From positions 1,000,816 to 1,064,815 of the forward strand of contig NW_004450479.1 of assembly GCF_000321225.1 (NCBI RefSeq): 64,000 bases of DNA, read 5' to 3'. The translations under genes and the position numbers were made by a program. The notes under the pieces were generated by a model. It was not told where the DNA came from. It saw only the letters and a program-made list of their open reading frames with translations, and did no database searches. This document shows, in pieces, positions 35,180 to 46,500 of the stretch. This stretch comes from Odobenus rosmarus divergens (lineage: Eukaryota; Chordata; Mammalia; Carnivora; Odobenidae). Every line of letters starts with the position of its first letter. Within the stretch, counting starts at the first letter, position 1.

Positions 35180-38100
35180 ATGAGCCGCGTGCGGGGGGCG
35201 CTGTGCCGGGCCTGCCTCGCGCTGGCCGCGGCCCTGGCCGCGCTGCTGCTGCTGCCGCTGCCGCTGCCGCTGCCGCTGCCGCTGCCCCGCATGCCGGTGC
35301 CGGCCCCCGCCCCGGCCCCCGCCCCGGCCCCGGCTCCGACTCCGGGCCCCGGCCGGCGGGCGTCCCCCGCCCGACCCGCCACCGCCCCCCGCCTGCGGCC
35401 GGACGACGTCTTCATCGCTGTCAAGACCACCCAGAAGAACCACGGGCCACGACTGGGGCTGCTACTGAGCACCTGGATCTCTCGGGCCCGCAAACAGGTG
35501 GGCCTTGCCCCGGGATCCCCGATCTCGGCACCCCTGCCCCAGGATCCCCCAGCCAGGATCCTGAGCCCGGACTGCAAACGTCCGCGACCCCTGACACCCC
35601 TGTCCCCGCAAGGGCTGCCCCGGGGACCCCAACCCCGGGATCCCCTATCCACTGCTGTGTCCCCAGAGTGATGGCCAGACCCCTGCTTTGAGTCCGTGGG
35701 GACCCAGGCCCTGCGCCCCTCCTACCTGGGTGGGTTCTCTCAGCTGACCCTGGACCAAGACCCCACAGACATCCCGTGAGAGCAGGCCTGGTCCCAGCCG
35801 CACCAGGAGACGCCAGGGACAGTAGCAGGCCTCCCCTCTCCCCCATCCCAACCCCAAGGGTCCAGGCCCGTCCTGGGCACCCTCTTCTCATCCCGAAGCT
35901 CCAGCTCTGAAGCCCAGGCTCACCCTCTGGCATCTCTGCGGCTGCATCATGGTCCACCTGGGGTCTCACAGGTTGTCTCTCCCCAGACATTCATCTTCAC
36001 GGACGGGGATGACCCTGAGCTCCAGCTCCAGGGAGGTGAGTGCACTCCCCACCGTGCACCGGGGCCCCTCACGTGTCCTTCGGTGCGGTGACACCAGGGA
36101 GGTGAGTGCACTCCCCACTGTGCACCGGGGAGCCTCCCGTATCCTTTGGTGCGGTGACTCCAGGGAGGTGAGTGCACTCCCCACTGTGCACCGGTGACTC
36201 CAGGGAGGTGAGTGCACTCCCCACTGTGCACCGGGGCCCCTCACGTATCCTTCGGTGCGGTGACACCAGTCTCCCTGCTATGTACAGAGACCCAGGGGTT
36301 AAGTCACTTGCCCAGGGTCACATAGCTGGTAGAGCTGGGATGCCCACCTGCCACCAGCCCAGCAGCCAGGGCCCCACCCTGCCAGCCGGGCTTTGCCTCC
36401 CGCAGCCCCTGGCAGGCTTCCCAGGGCCTCAGGCTGGAGCCCTGGTCCCTGAAGACGCTCCCTTCTGGCAGCCCCACTTCAGGCACGTTTCCTCAACCCT
36501 GCGGTGGCTTTGCACTCATGGGATTCCAAATGGCTGTCACCTGCCTGGGCCCTGTGGGTCAGCAACAAGCTCAGCAAGTGAGGCCAGGCCTGGGGGCTTT
36601 GAGCAGGGCGAGATGGCAAGGCACGCTGGACAGCCACATTTTGCCCGGATGTCCGTGGGGTGGGCCGGCGGCAGGCCTCCTCTCATCGTGGCCCTCACAC
36701 TTGCCTGGTTTCCCCAACCCAGCAGGCAGCCACATAATCAATACCAACTGCTCAGCCGTGCACACTCGCCAGGCGCTGTGCTGCAAGATGTCTGTGGAAT
36801 ACGACACGTTCATCGAGTCGAGACGCAAGTGTGTGATGGCCACGCCCCGGTGCCCCCCGGGAGAGCCCAGGGCTGAGGCCGGGCCCACACACCTGGGCCA
36901 GGGGGTGGAGGCCTCCACCTGCACCAGCCCCTCACTCGTGAGCGTTCCCCACCGCCCCCAGGTGGTTCTGCCATGTGGATGATGACAATTATGTGAACCC
37001 CAAAGGCCTGCTCCGGCTGCTATCCACCTTCTCGCCCAGTCAGGATGTCTACCTGGGGCGGCCCAGCCTGGACCACCCCATCGAGGCCGCTGAGAGAGTC
37101 CAGGGAGGGGGCACTGTGAGTGCTGAGCTGGGGAGCGGCGGCTGAGAGAGGGGAGGCCCCGCAGGGAAGGGCAGCAGGGGCAGGTGTCTGACCCACCCCG
37201 GGGGTGGGGGCACTTCAGGAGGTGCTGTGGGAGGAGCCGGGGCCCTGGGGGACCCGGTGGCAGAAGCCCATCCTCTTGTGCCCCAGGGCACTTCTGCCAC
37301 TTGTGTGGGGAGTTGCTGAGGGGCCGCTCAAGGACGACACCCTGCCTGGCACTTTTCTCCTCCTCAGGTGACCACTGTCAAGTTTTGGTTCGCCACGGGT
37401 GGGGCCGGGTTCTGCCTGAGCAGAGGCCTCGCGCTGAAGATGAGCCCCTGGGCCAGGTGAGCGGGGCGGGGGCGGGGTGTACACGGGGGTGCCGGCTGCC
37501 TGGGCTGGGAGGCCCAGAGTGGTGGTGCTGAGGACTGTGGAGGCCCTGACCCGCTTCCCCCGACCCCTCACCAGTCTGGGCAGCTTCATGAGCACAGCCG
37601 AGCGGGTGCGGCTGCCGGATGACTGCACAGTGGGCTACATCGTGGAGGGGCTGCTGGGCGCCCGCCTGCTGCCTAGCTCGCTCTTCCATTCCCACTTGGA
37701 GAACCTGCAGAGGCTGCCGCCTGACGCCGTGCTGCAGCAGGTACGGCCCCTGGGCACTCCTGGGGCCTCACCCCCACCTGCCCCCCAAGGCACCTGGCCC
37801 TTCACCCAGATCTCAGGCCAGGTCACCAGGGCTCAAGGAGGCACTCCCAGCCCCTCAGCGAACTTGCTGCAGACCCGGTGCTTGGCCTGCTGGGACCCAG
37901 GGGCTTGGGTGTGGGGGCTCATCTGTGAGGCGCAGCTTCTGTGCTTTCCCAAGCCGACAGGCCCAGGGCAGCTGGGTAACTGGGCAGCTGCCGAGGTGGG
38001 GAGTGTGGTCACAGGGCCGGCCGCAGAGAGGGACAGGCGTGTGCAGGGGTGCCCCCGCATGTGCACCAAGCACTCTCCTGAGGTGTCTCCTGTGTCGGCT

Positions 38101-38543
38101 GCACTTCTCAGCGCTTCCACGTTGTTCCGGAGCCTGCCCTTGGGGGCCTGCGGGGGGAGGGGGCGGGGGCGGTCCTGTCCTGGCCTGGAGGGCCTCCAGA
38201 AGCCAGAGGCACAGCAGCCTCTCCTGGTTTGGCTCCGGAGGCAGGCGGAGGGTGTGGGGGTTCTGAGAGAATGACATGCCCCCGCCAGGTCACCTTGAGC
38301 TACGGGGGTCCAGAGAACCCACATAACGTGGTGAATGTGGCCGGAGGCTTCAGCCTGCAGCAGGACCCCACACGGTGAGTGGGCGGTGGGGAGGGGCTCT
38401 CACGCCAGCCCCCCACAACACCTATAGCCCAGCAGGCCTGACCTCCACATTCCCTTCCCAGGTTCAAGTCTGTCCATTGCCTTCTCTACCCGGACACGGA
38501 GTGGTGTCCTGTGCACAAGCAGAGTGACCTCGTCTCCCGGTGA
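35180..38543 (+). CDS. RFNG: Radical fringe, O-fucosylpeptide 3-beta-N-acetylglucosaminyltransferase
   Basis: Golgi type II enzyme that adds GlcNAc to O-fucose on EGF repeats of Notch, tuning ligand choice. Exons: 35180-35497, 35987-36035, 36726-36828, 36962-37115, 37368-37456, 37575-37740, 38289-38374, 38462-38543 (TGA). Sum 1047 nt, 348 aa, phases close; human is 331 aa. Signal anchor: [19 protein letters not shown], about residues 7-25. The stem is lengthened by Leu-Pro and Ala-Pro repeats. [18 protein letters not shown] begins the catalytic part; the metal-binding DDD is in [10 protein letters not shown] (exon 4), and [19 protein letters not shown] and EGLLGARLL are fringe-family blocks. 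The exon 2 donor lies in a tandem repeat, and exon 3 ends in a weak donor, GTGTGT. The start follows [11 protein letters not shown], the family N-terminus. Confidence 0.96.
35265..35345 (+). repeat. RFNG: Coding microsatellites in RFNG exon 1
   Basis: Two adjoining hexamer-type repeats. CTGCCG, about five units, encodes alternating Leu-Pro. A CCGGCCCCCGCC-like run follows and encodes alternating Pro-Ala. They lengthen the lumenal stem after the membrane anchor and explain most of the 17-residue excess over human RFNG. Confidence 0.85.
36018..36270 (+). repeat. RFNG: Minisatellite overlapping the RFNG exon 2 splice donor
   Basis: Tandem units of 66, 66 and 40 bp, each beginning CAGGGAGGTGAGTGCACTCC. 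The first unit starts inside the end of exon 2, so the true donor (GT at 36036) is repeated at 36102, 36168 and 36208. Units share GTGCACCGGGG and CGGTGCGGTGAC. The fourth copy is followed by a unit end at about 36270. Confidence 0.93.
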
Positions 38544-39371
38544 CCCTGGATTCCCAGCCCAGGGAACAGGAGTGTGCCGACCCCTCCTGGCCTCAGCTCT
38601 CCCAGCTGGCCACAGCCACGTCCAGGGAGATGTGGGCTCCCTGCAGGCCTGACCAGGCTCTCTGGGAGAGCTGCTTGCCCCACCCAGGGGTCCAGGCTGT
38701 GCAGTGTGCAGGCTGCCCCAGAAGGCAGAAGGGGGAGATGCTGCTCGCCCTCCCGGCCCAGCCCCTGAGGTGTGTCCCCACGCAAAAGGTGTCCACCCTA
38801 GGACCTAGGGGCCTGGGAGGAGGCTGGCATCCGGCTCCCAGGGCTCCATCCTGACCTCCTCACCCTGCTGGAGAGGGCGTTCCACGTAGACTGGGCTCCC
38901 TGAGTAGGCTCCAGGCCAGGTCACACACGGGATCCGTCATCTGGCCATCAGGGAGCACAGAGGCTTCACCTGCAGGCCTGGGGCGGGAGAGCCACCCTCC
39001 CCCCACCAGGCTTGGTGCCCGGCCAGAGCATCGTGGTCTCTGAGGGAGCCGCTGTAAGGACTCAGGCCTCTGGCCGGCGGGGCTTGGGGCGCAGCCTACT
39101 CCGAACCAGAGCATCTCCATCTGGAGGCCGCTTCACCGGGTCCCCTTGGCCAAGGTCTTCTTTATTTCCCCACTCTGACCCACCACTTAGTCCTCACCCT
39201 CCTCCAAGTCCAAAAAGGAGCAGGGCCCTTTTGTTTGGGGCTCCCTCTGCAGTGTGGCGCCCCATCCCAGCTGCTGACCCACCTTAACTGTGCCTTTCCA
39301 TGGAGGAGAGAGCAGAACGAGGGGACTCAGCACTTTGGTTCTGGGCCCTTGCTGTGCCATTGCCAGAAATG

Positions 39372-39377
39372 AATAAA
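39372..39377 (+). terminator. RFNG: RFNG poly(A) signal
   Basis: AATAAA in AGAAATGAATAAAGGCTTG, about 830 nt after the stop. Sequence from 38544 to about 39395 would be the 3' UTR. Confidence 0.88.
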
Positions 39378-39395
39378 GGCTTGATTGTTACTCTG

Positions 39396-41675
39396 TTTGG
39401 CTCATTGGCTTAGTGGACCAGCACAGCACCTGGCCGCTCCTGGCAGGGCCTCCAGCTGCTGCCCCAGGAAGGCTCCGTCCAGGCAAATCTGCATCCCTTA
39501 CAGCCCTGCTAGCCAAGCCTTAGCTGCCCATGGGACTCTTCTGTGTGAGCCCAAGCACATAGCCAGGGGTTGGGAGAGGCAGGGAATGATGAACACGGCG
39601 CAAACCTGTCCCAGGAGGATGGCCATCCTGTTAACACTTGCTTTCTCAGCACACCGGACAAGTAGTGTGTGGGGGGGTGCGTGTGCACACAAAGACATGC
39701 GCAGGTGTACACGTATGTAAGCGACGGTGCGCATGGGCGCGTGTGGGTGTGGGTATGTGCCTGGCTGTGCATGACTGTGTGTATGTGAGTCTGGCTGTGC
39801 GTGAGTGTGCGTGTGTCCGTACGTGTGTGTCCGGCTGTGCATGAGTGAGCTGTGGTGTGTGCAGATGGTGTGTGTGTATAGGGCAGGCAGACAATACCCA
39901 AATAAGCAGCTTGGAGTCAGCATGGACTGCTTTCTGTGTATGATTCGACGGTGCACGACCAGGAGGGAAACGCATCTGAAGGTCACCTGGAGTCAAGCAT
40001 CATGGGTTTCAGAGCCCGGGGCTGCCAACAGTCAGGGCTGGGAGAGGAATACTGGGGGTCCAAACAAGTGTAAGGAGTGGTGAATTTCAGCAAGCCCGAA
40101 ACCTCACCTCAAGGACAGCACATTCTTGACACGGGCTGCAGAAATGTCTCGGCAACAGTGAAGGGATCCACGGCAGAACGGGTCACCCAATCTCGGCCCT
40201 GGCCCAGCGCCTCCCCATGTGGTCCACAGCCCGCCTCCTTGGACGTGAGTGTTCTTGATGCTCCCTCCGTGGCAGACAAGGGCGTTCCTTTATCCCTTCT
40301 TCCTGAGCCTTCATAACACCCCTCGCCTCAGCCTGGGCCGCACCTGCACGCGGTGTCCCGGGAGGGTGGGGGTGGGGTAGGGGACGTGCTGACCGGCAGA
40401 GGGAGCGTCTGCAGTGGAGTTGCTACCAGTGGGTTATGCCTGAGGACCGGTGAGCAGGCTTCTGGCTCTTCTCAGGGCCACGTGTCTCCAGAAGAGTGGT
40501 TCAGTGTGCGTTGCCCTGAGGACGGAGGATCGTGTCCACCCTACCTCTGTTCTGTCTACGCCGGACTTACCATTTCAGACACCATCAGGTATGAAGTGGT
40601 CACTCTGCTCTCTAAACCCATTCTCCGGGGTTGGATTCGCCACAGGTTTGTGAGCCAAGCCTGTTCCATTTCCCCGTCTCTGGTAGGGGTCTAAGTTCAC
40701 GTCCACTTACTCGGGCCTTCTCAAGGTAGGACTGGCCACAGCACAGCTGTTTTGTGTTGTTGGACTCAGGTTATGAAGTTTCCCAAAGAGCAGTTTTCCT
40801 CTTTGCTTCAAACATCTGTTCCCAGGCACATGGTCCCACTGCTCGGGTCTTCTGTGGAGAGCCCCTGGCCGTCCCAGCCGCACACCACCGCAGACCGAGC
40901 AAGCTTGGGGCTGCAGGGGACCATCAGCGTAGAGGGTCAGACGGGAACCGGGAGGCAGCTGGAACCTCAGACTGGGAATGGAGCCTGAGGACAGACAGAT
41001 GTGGGCTCCAGGGGTCCGGGGTGGGGGGGAGGGAGAAGCCGGCCAGGGTCCTCAGAGAGGGGTACCCCAAAGCAGCAAGTTGGCACAGGACCCAGGTCAC
41101 TTGGGAGGGGTTTGTGGCAGGTTGCCAGGCACGGCCCCTGCTCAGGAGCTCCCCCCTCACACCCCCAGACGTGGAGCATGCAGCAGCCCCCCAAGACCGG
41201 GGCACTAGCTGAACCTCCCAGACCCCAGCCCACTCAGGCCACCTGCCTCTCCTTGTGTGCACAGAGCACAGACCCAGGACAGCAGCAGATTGGCCCAAAT
41301 TGCCCCCCGCCGGCTCCTGGAGCTCTAGGCTGGACCACCTCAGAGGCCCAGACCCCCCCTTATCGGGTCAGGAGGAACAGTCGTCCCCAGACCCCCAGCG
41401 CCCTCCAAGGGGAGGTGGGACTGACCGGCTTCCTGAGCTGCATGGTCTGCCAGACCAGCTGGTGCCTTTTTTTTTTCAGAGAGGAAAAAAAAGCCTGGAA
41501 AGAAACACCAAAATGTTAATTGTCTCTGAAAAATGCAAAAAATGGTAAAATGGATTTTTCTCTTTCCCCTTTATGGTATTTTACACGTAACAAAGTATGT
41601 CTTATAATGGACATGCAGTAGATGTATCATCAGAAAAAGTTAAAATTTTGTAAATTAAGTTTAAAAATTCAATTG
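39396..41675. other. Gene-free intergenic DNA after RFNG
   Basis: No exon set or known domain is seen. An irregular TG/CA-rich tract lies at 39662-39880 and an A/T-rich end at about 41480-41670. ORFs here lack family resemblance. Confidence 0.5.
39662..39880 (+). repeat. Degenerate TG/GTGCG repeat
   Basis: Alternating purine-pyrimidine runs such as GTGTGCGTGTGTCCGTACGT and GGCTGTGCATGAGTG repeat three or four times with spacing near 30 bp. Such tracts can mispair and change length. Confidence 0.75.
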
Positions 41676-41677
41676 TG

Positions 41678-41868
41678 GGGTGCCTGGGTGGCTCAAGTTG
41701 GTTAAGCGACGGCCTTCGGCTCAGGTCATGATCCTGGAGTCCTGGGATCGAGTCCCGCATCGGGCTCCCTGCTCAGCGGGGAGCCCCCCTCTCATGTGCT
41801 CTCTCTCTCTCATTCTCTCTCTCAAGTAAATAAATAAAATCTTAAAAAAATAAAATAAAATAAAAATA
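41678..41868 (+). mobile_element. Carnivore SINE, plus, with target duplication
   Basis: GGGTGCCTGGGTGGCTCAAG start and AATAAATAAAATCTTA tail. AAAAATTCAATTGTG lies on both sides. Confidence 0.95.
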
Positions 41869-41879
41869 AAAATTCAATT

Positions 41880-42550
41880 GTGTATCCTTGGACCTCCGTC
41901 TAACATTTTTTGAACGGGTATTTAATAAGCGTCAGGATACCCCATGTTACCGCAGGCTGGGCCCCAGGCTAGCCCTGGAGGGACGATGACCCACCAAGCA
42001 GGCCAGCTGCTGCAGGCTGGGTGGGGGGGTGTTTGGGGGTGAACGGGAGCAGCTGCGGACGGGTGTGGGCTTTCCTGGGGCAATGAAACACGCTTGATCC
42101 CCATTGGAAGCTTGGGTATTTGCAAATTGGCCCACTTGACAACATCTGTTTGTAATCCCAAGATCAGTACTTACTTTCCTGGTCATTTGAAGACAGGTGA
42201 AGACTTGTGCATCCCCAGCTGAGGCAGAACTAGGCGAGGCTCTGCCTCAGAGCCCCAAGGATGAAGGCGGCGGTGGCGGATGGGGGCAAATGGCTCCAGC
42301 TCTGGGGCCCGAGGCTCAGGTGCAAATCCCCACTCCTGGCAAGTTCACATAACACTTCTGAGCCTCGTTTTCTCTTTTGTCAAATAGAATCTGCCAGAAT
42401 GAATTGTTTCTCGATTCCCAGGGTTCTTATCTACGGAAAGTGTGTGTGCGCACCTGCGTGCATTTCCTCTAAGAGCAGTGGCTCAGCCTCAGCTAACTCG
42501 GGATTTGCGGTGACTTCGTCCCACCGTGAACAACAGGGATTAACCCTGTT
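41880..42550. other. Gene-free intergenic DNA
   Basis: Nothing recognised apart from mixed unique sequence. Confidence 0.45.
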
Positions 42551-42554
42551 CTGG

Positions 42555-43250
42555 GGTTAGGTAGTCGTGGCGGCTACACAACTCTGTGAATATAATAAAA
42601 GCCACGGAACTGTACACTTCAACACCGTACACTTCTTGATGCAAATGATGTCTCAATAAAGACGTTTAGAAAAAAAAAAAAGACGTTTAGAAACTGAGCC
42701 AAGATGAGATTCAGAATTGGAGTGGGCCCATATTTATTACATAATTTCAATGCATTAACAAAAAGCATTCCCACAAAGAAATACCCAGGATCAGGTGGTT
42801 TCACTGGCAAACTCTATCAAACATTCAAGGAAGGAATAACGTCAACATTACACAAAGCCTTCCTGAAAATAGGCGAGATGACATTTTCCCTCATTTCGTG
42901 AGGCCAGTATAACTCTGGCACCAAACTCAGACAAGTACATTACAAAAAAAGTTGATCAGCTGAATCTAAACTTTATATGGAAATGCTTAGCACGTGGGAT
43001 CTAAAGAGCAATCTTGGAAAAGAACAAAGTTGAAGGACTTCAAGACCTACCGTGGAGCTACAGTATGGAGACAGCATGGCGCTGGCACACGGCCCACACG
43101 TAGACGCCGAGGCCCCGGAGGACACAGGTGCACACGCACACCGTCGTCACAGGGGCCCCAGTAAAGTCCCCAGAGCAATCCAATGGGGAAAAGTCTTTTC
43201 AACAAATACTGCTAGAATCAGTCTATCAATTAATTTGTTTTTACTTGGGG
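42555..43250 (+). mobile_element. LINE-1 3' end and ORF2 fragments, sense
   Basis: An L1-like 3' end (GTACACTTCAACACCGTACAC, ATGTCTCAATAAAGACG) with an A-tail (42669-42680) is followed by ORF2 words AGGATCAGGTGGTTTCACTG, AACTCTATCAAACATTCAAG and ACTTTATATGGAAATGC. GACGTTTAGAAA is repeated on both sides of the A-tail. Two pieces of different insertions seem joined. Confidence 0.7.
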
Positions 43251-44305
43251 GAAAAAAAAAAAAAGCCAGCCTGGCGTGTTAGGATGGGCTTGGCGGTGGT
43301 GCAGAAAGGACTAAGTCCTAAACGTGCATTTGTTCACATGACAGGGTAATTGCATGGGTCAGGAACCCAGAGCGCTTCTACCTTTGGGGCCCACCATCTG
43401 TGGTTCCCAAGTCGCCCCAGCATCATCGGGTAAAACAGAGGCAGAAAGAAGTGTGAGGAGCACCCGAGGCTCAGCACCTGAGCCCAGAAGGGACACAGAG
43501 TCCTCCTTCCACATTTCACTGGCTCGATGGGAGGGAAGCTGGGAAGTGTGGAGAAGCCCTTAGGTTTGGTGAGTACCCATGATGTGGGACCCTGAGCAGA
43601 CTGGACGGAGGGAGCAGAAGCCCCTGGGGCTCTGATGGTGTTCTGGTGGCGGGGGGGGGGGGGGAGGGTGGCAGGGGGTTCTTATGAAACACCTGTTACT
43701 TGCTATTACCAGACACACAAACTTCTATTTTCAGCCAGTGATAACCACCTTGTTCTCAGCCAAGTTTTCCTGATGGGGAATGTGAAGCCAGGCCTGCAGC
43801 GGCAAACAGGTTCTGGAAGGAGAAGAAAGGAGGAGAAGGAATAGGGAAAAGGCAGGGTACAGAGGCCAGGCCCCTCAGCTCGTGGCTCCTGACACACACG
43901 GGGCGTGGGGGCAGCCGTCTTCTGTCTTCTCCGAGGAGGGGACGCCAGCACCACGTTTTGAAAGCTCAGTTGTAGGGAGTCACCGCAGTGAGGAGGGGTC
44001 TCCACGGGGTTCTGGCCTCCATGCAGGGGCGCACCGGCTCGGGTCACCGTGCCCTGCCCACAGCCACCATCTCCAGGTAGCTTCCCGGCACCTGTGCCGG
44101 TCCCAGGGCCCGCCCTGCTCCGCACCCCAGACCTCGTCGCCCCCTGGCCCAGCCGGTGGGCTTTCCTGAGCCTGAGCGACGTCGCTCCTCCCACCTGAGC
44201 CGGACCTCTGGCCCCACCAACCTCCTGGGGCGGCTTTCCCAGCTGCGCTCTGGCCAAGGCCCTGGAAGGGTAGGCAGTTCTCTGAGGGGTTCATGTAAGA
44301 AGACT
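43250..44305. other. Gene-free intergenic DNA
   Basis: Contains a G-run (about 43650-43665). ORFs on both strands show no recognised domain. Confidence 0.5.
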
Positions 44306-44307
44306 GA

Positions 44308-44470
44308 GGGGCACCTGGGGGGCCCAGGCAGGTAAGCGTCCAAGTCTTGATCTCAGGCTCACGTCTTGATCTCGTGGTCATGTGTTCAAGCCCCACGTTG
44401 GGCTCCATGCTGGGTGTGGAGCCTACTTTAAATAAAATAAAGTAAAGTAAAATAAAATAATAAAATAAAA
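44308..44470 (+). mobile_element. Old carnivore tRNA-type SINE, plus
   Basis: GGGGCACCTGGGGGGCCCAG start, GTTCAAGCCCCACGTTGGGC B-box area, and a TAAATAAAATAAAGTAAAGT tail. Older subfamily than most in the window. Confidence 0.85.
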
Positions 44471-44875
44471 GCTTGAAGCCACACAGAGCGGCCTTGGGCC
44501 GCTAACCTGCGCCAATCTTCCCCTTGCCCAGGAGAAAGAAGCAAAAACCCCAGAATGCACAGCATTGGGAGCCCCCCCGCCCCAGGAACCGCCCCCTCCT
44601 CTGAGGGCAGCTGTCCCTCCCGCCTCCCCCCGTCGCTTCTTCCTGCCCACCACCCTTCCCCTTCCTTCCCTCCCTTTCTTCTGTGCTTTTTCTTTCTTGG
44701 AAGTTGTGCCAGGAATCCCTTTCTCACTCCCGCGTTTGGGCCAGGCCGCCCCCCTTTTTCACGCACTTGTTCCTTATAGCTCTGTCCTCTGCTCCCCACC
44801 CCTCCTGGAAACCACTCATGTGTTTTGGGATATAATTGTGTGTTTGTATTCTTGTAAAGTGGGTGTCATTTTTTA

Positions 44876-44892
44876 AAAGGGTTTTATTTATT

Positions 44893-44931
<39 letters not shown>

Positions 44932-45093
44932 TTATTTGAGAGAGAGAGTATGTGCAGGTGGGGGGCAGAGGCAGAGGGAGAAGCAGGCTTCCCGCGGAGC
45001 AGGGAGCCCCACGCAGGACTCGATCCCAGGACCCTGGGGTCATGACCCGAGCTCAAGGCAGACGCTTAACCGAGTGAGCCACCCAGGCGCCCC
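44876..45093 (-). mobile_element. Carnivore SINE, minus, with long (TTTA)n
   Basis: About 50 bp of TTTA units (44882-44935) precede the body; ends CCACCCAGGCGCCCC. Confidence 0.95.
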
Positions 45094-45627
45094 AGTGTGT
45101 TTCATTTTGTATGCAGACATTTTTGTGCTTACTGTCTGCATGGTGTGTCTTTTCCTTTCCATTTATTTGTAACAATCGCAAGGTGTCTGTAGACAGCATA
45201 TGGTCTTGCTTTTATATTCGGGGTGATGATCTCTGCCTTGGACATGTGTAGTCGGGTCACGTTTGATGTAGTTACTGGTCTAGTTGGGTTCAAGTCCACC
45301 ACTTTGCCATGTTTTCTATTTGTTCTTTCTGCTTTTTGTTCTGTTGCTCCTTGCCCACCTCTCCCGGGGTGGGGCTGGCAAGCAAATAGCTTTAGTGCTT
45401 TATTTTATTCCCTCGTTTGGTTTCTCAGCCACACATCCAAAAAGTATTTCGTTGGCACTGCACGGTTAACAATATGCATCCTGAATTTATCAAAATTGGT
45501 TTGGGGTCAATATTAACCATTTCACAAATGTAATAACTTTGCAAGAATAGAATTTCTTTTACCCTCATTCTCCTTTGGGCTGTTGTTTTACTTTTTACTT
45601 TTACATATGCCATTTCACAAGGATATT
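45094..45627 (-). mobile_element. Probable LINE-derived repeat, antisense
   Basis: TGTAGACAGCATATGGTCTT and neighbouring T-rich text resemble old L1 sequence read backwards. Strand and family are uncertain. Confidence 0.4.
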
Positions 45628-45737
45628 TTTTAAATATTTATTTATTTAAGTCATCTCTATACCCAACGTGGGGCTCAAACTCATGACCCTGAGATCAAGA
45701 GTCACTTCCTCCTCCGACTGAGCCGGCCAGGCACCCC
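45628..45737 (-). mobile_element. Short old carnivore SINE, minus
   Basis: TTTAAATATTTATTTATTTA, CAACGTGGGGCTCAAACTCA and GAGCCGGCCAGGCACCCC. Confidence 0.85.
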
Positions 45738-45738
45738 T

Positions 45739-45930
45739 CTTATTTTTATTTTATTTTATTTTATTTTTAAGATTTTATTTATTTATTCATGAGAGACAGA
45801 GAGGCAGAGGCAGAGGAAGAAGCAGACTTCCTGCTGAGCAGGGAGCCTGATGCAGGACCCGATCCTAGGACTCTGGGACCACGACCGGAGCCGAAGGCAG
45901 ACACTTAACCGACTGAGCCACCCAGTGCCC
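45739..45930 (-). mobile_element. Carnivore SINE, minus
   Basis: TTTTATTTTATTTTATTTT head; body to GAGCCACCCAGTGCCC. Confidence 0.92.
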
Positions 45931-46171
45931 TATTTTTATTTTAAAGAGTCAAGTGTTTTTAAAGGAATTTTTGACAAGAAAAATTGTATTGAATATTTTC
46001 CAACGTATTTATTATTTCTAACGGTCTTCATTCCTTCTGGTAGCTGCAAGGAATCATTTCTCTTCAAGCTAAAGAACATCCTTTAGCTTTCTTATAGTAC
46101 GGTTCTACTGGGGACAAAATCTCTCAGCTTTTGTTGACCTGGAAATGTCTTATTTCACCCTCATTTATTTT

Positions 46172-46381
46172 TTTATTTTTTTTAAGATTTTTTTTTAAGA
46201 ATTTTATTTATTTGACAGAGAGAGACACAGCGAGAGAGGGAACACAAACAGGGGGAGTGGGAGAGGGAGAAGCAGGCCTCCTGCTGAGCAGGGAGCCAGA
46301 TGCCGGGCTCGATCCCAGGACCCTGGGACCATGACCTGAGCCGAAGGCAGACGCTTAACGACTGAGCCACTCAGGCGCCCC
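46172..46381 (-). mobile_element. Carnivore SINE, minus, with target duplication
   Basis: Complete element; TCACCCTCATTT occurs on both sides (about 46157 and 46382). Confidence 0.95.
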
Positions 46382-46392
46382 TCACCCTCATT

Positions 46393-46500
46393 TTTTTAAG
46401 ATGTTATTTTTAAGTCATCTTTACACCCAACACAGAGCTTGAACTCACAACCCAGATCAAGAGTTGCGCACTCTCCTGACTGAGTCCACCGGGTGACTCT
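46393..46500 (-). mobile_element. Short old carnivore SINE, minus
   Basis: TTTTTTTAAGATGTTATTTT, AACACAGAGCTTGAACTCAC and a degraded end. Confidence 0.75.
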
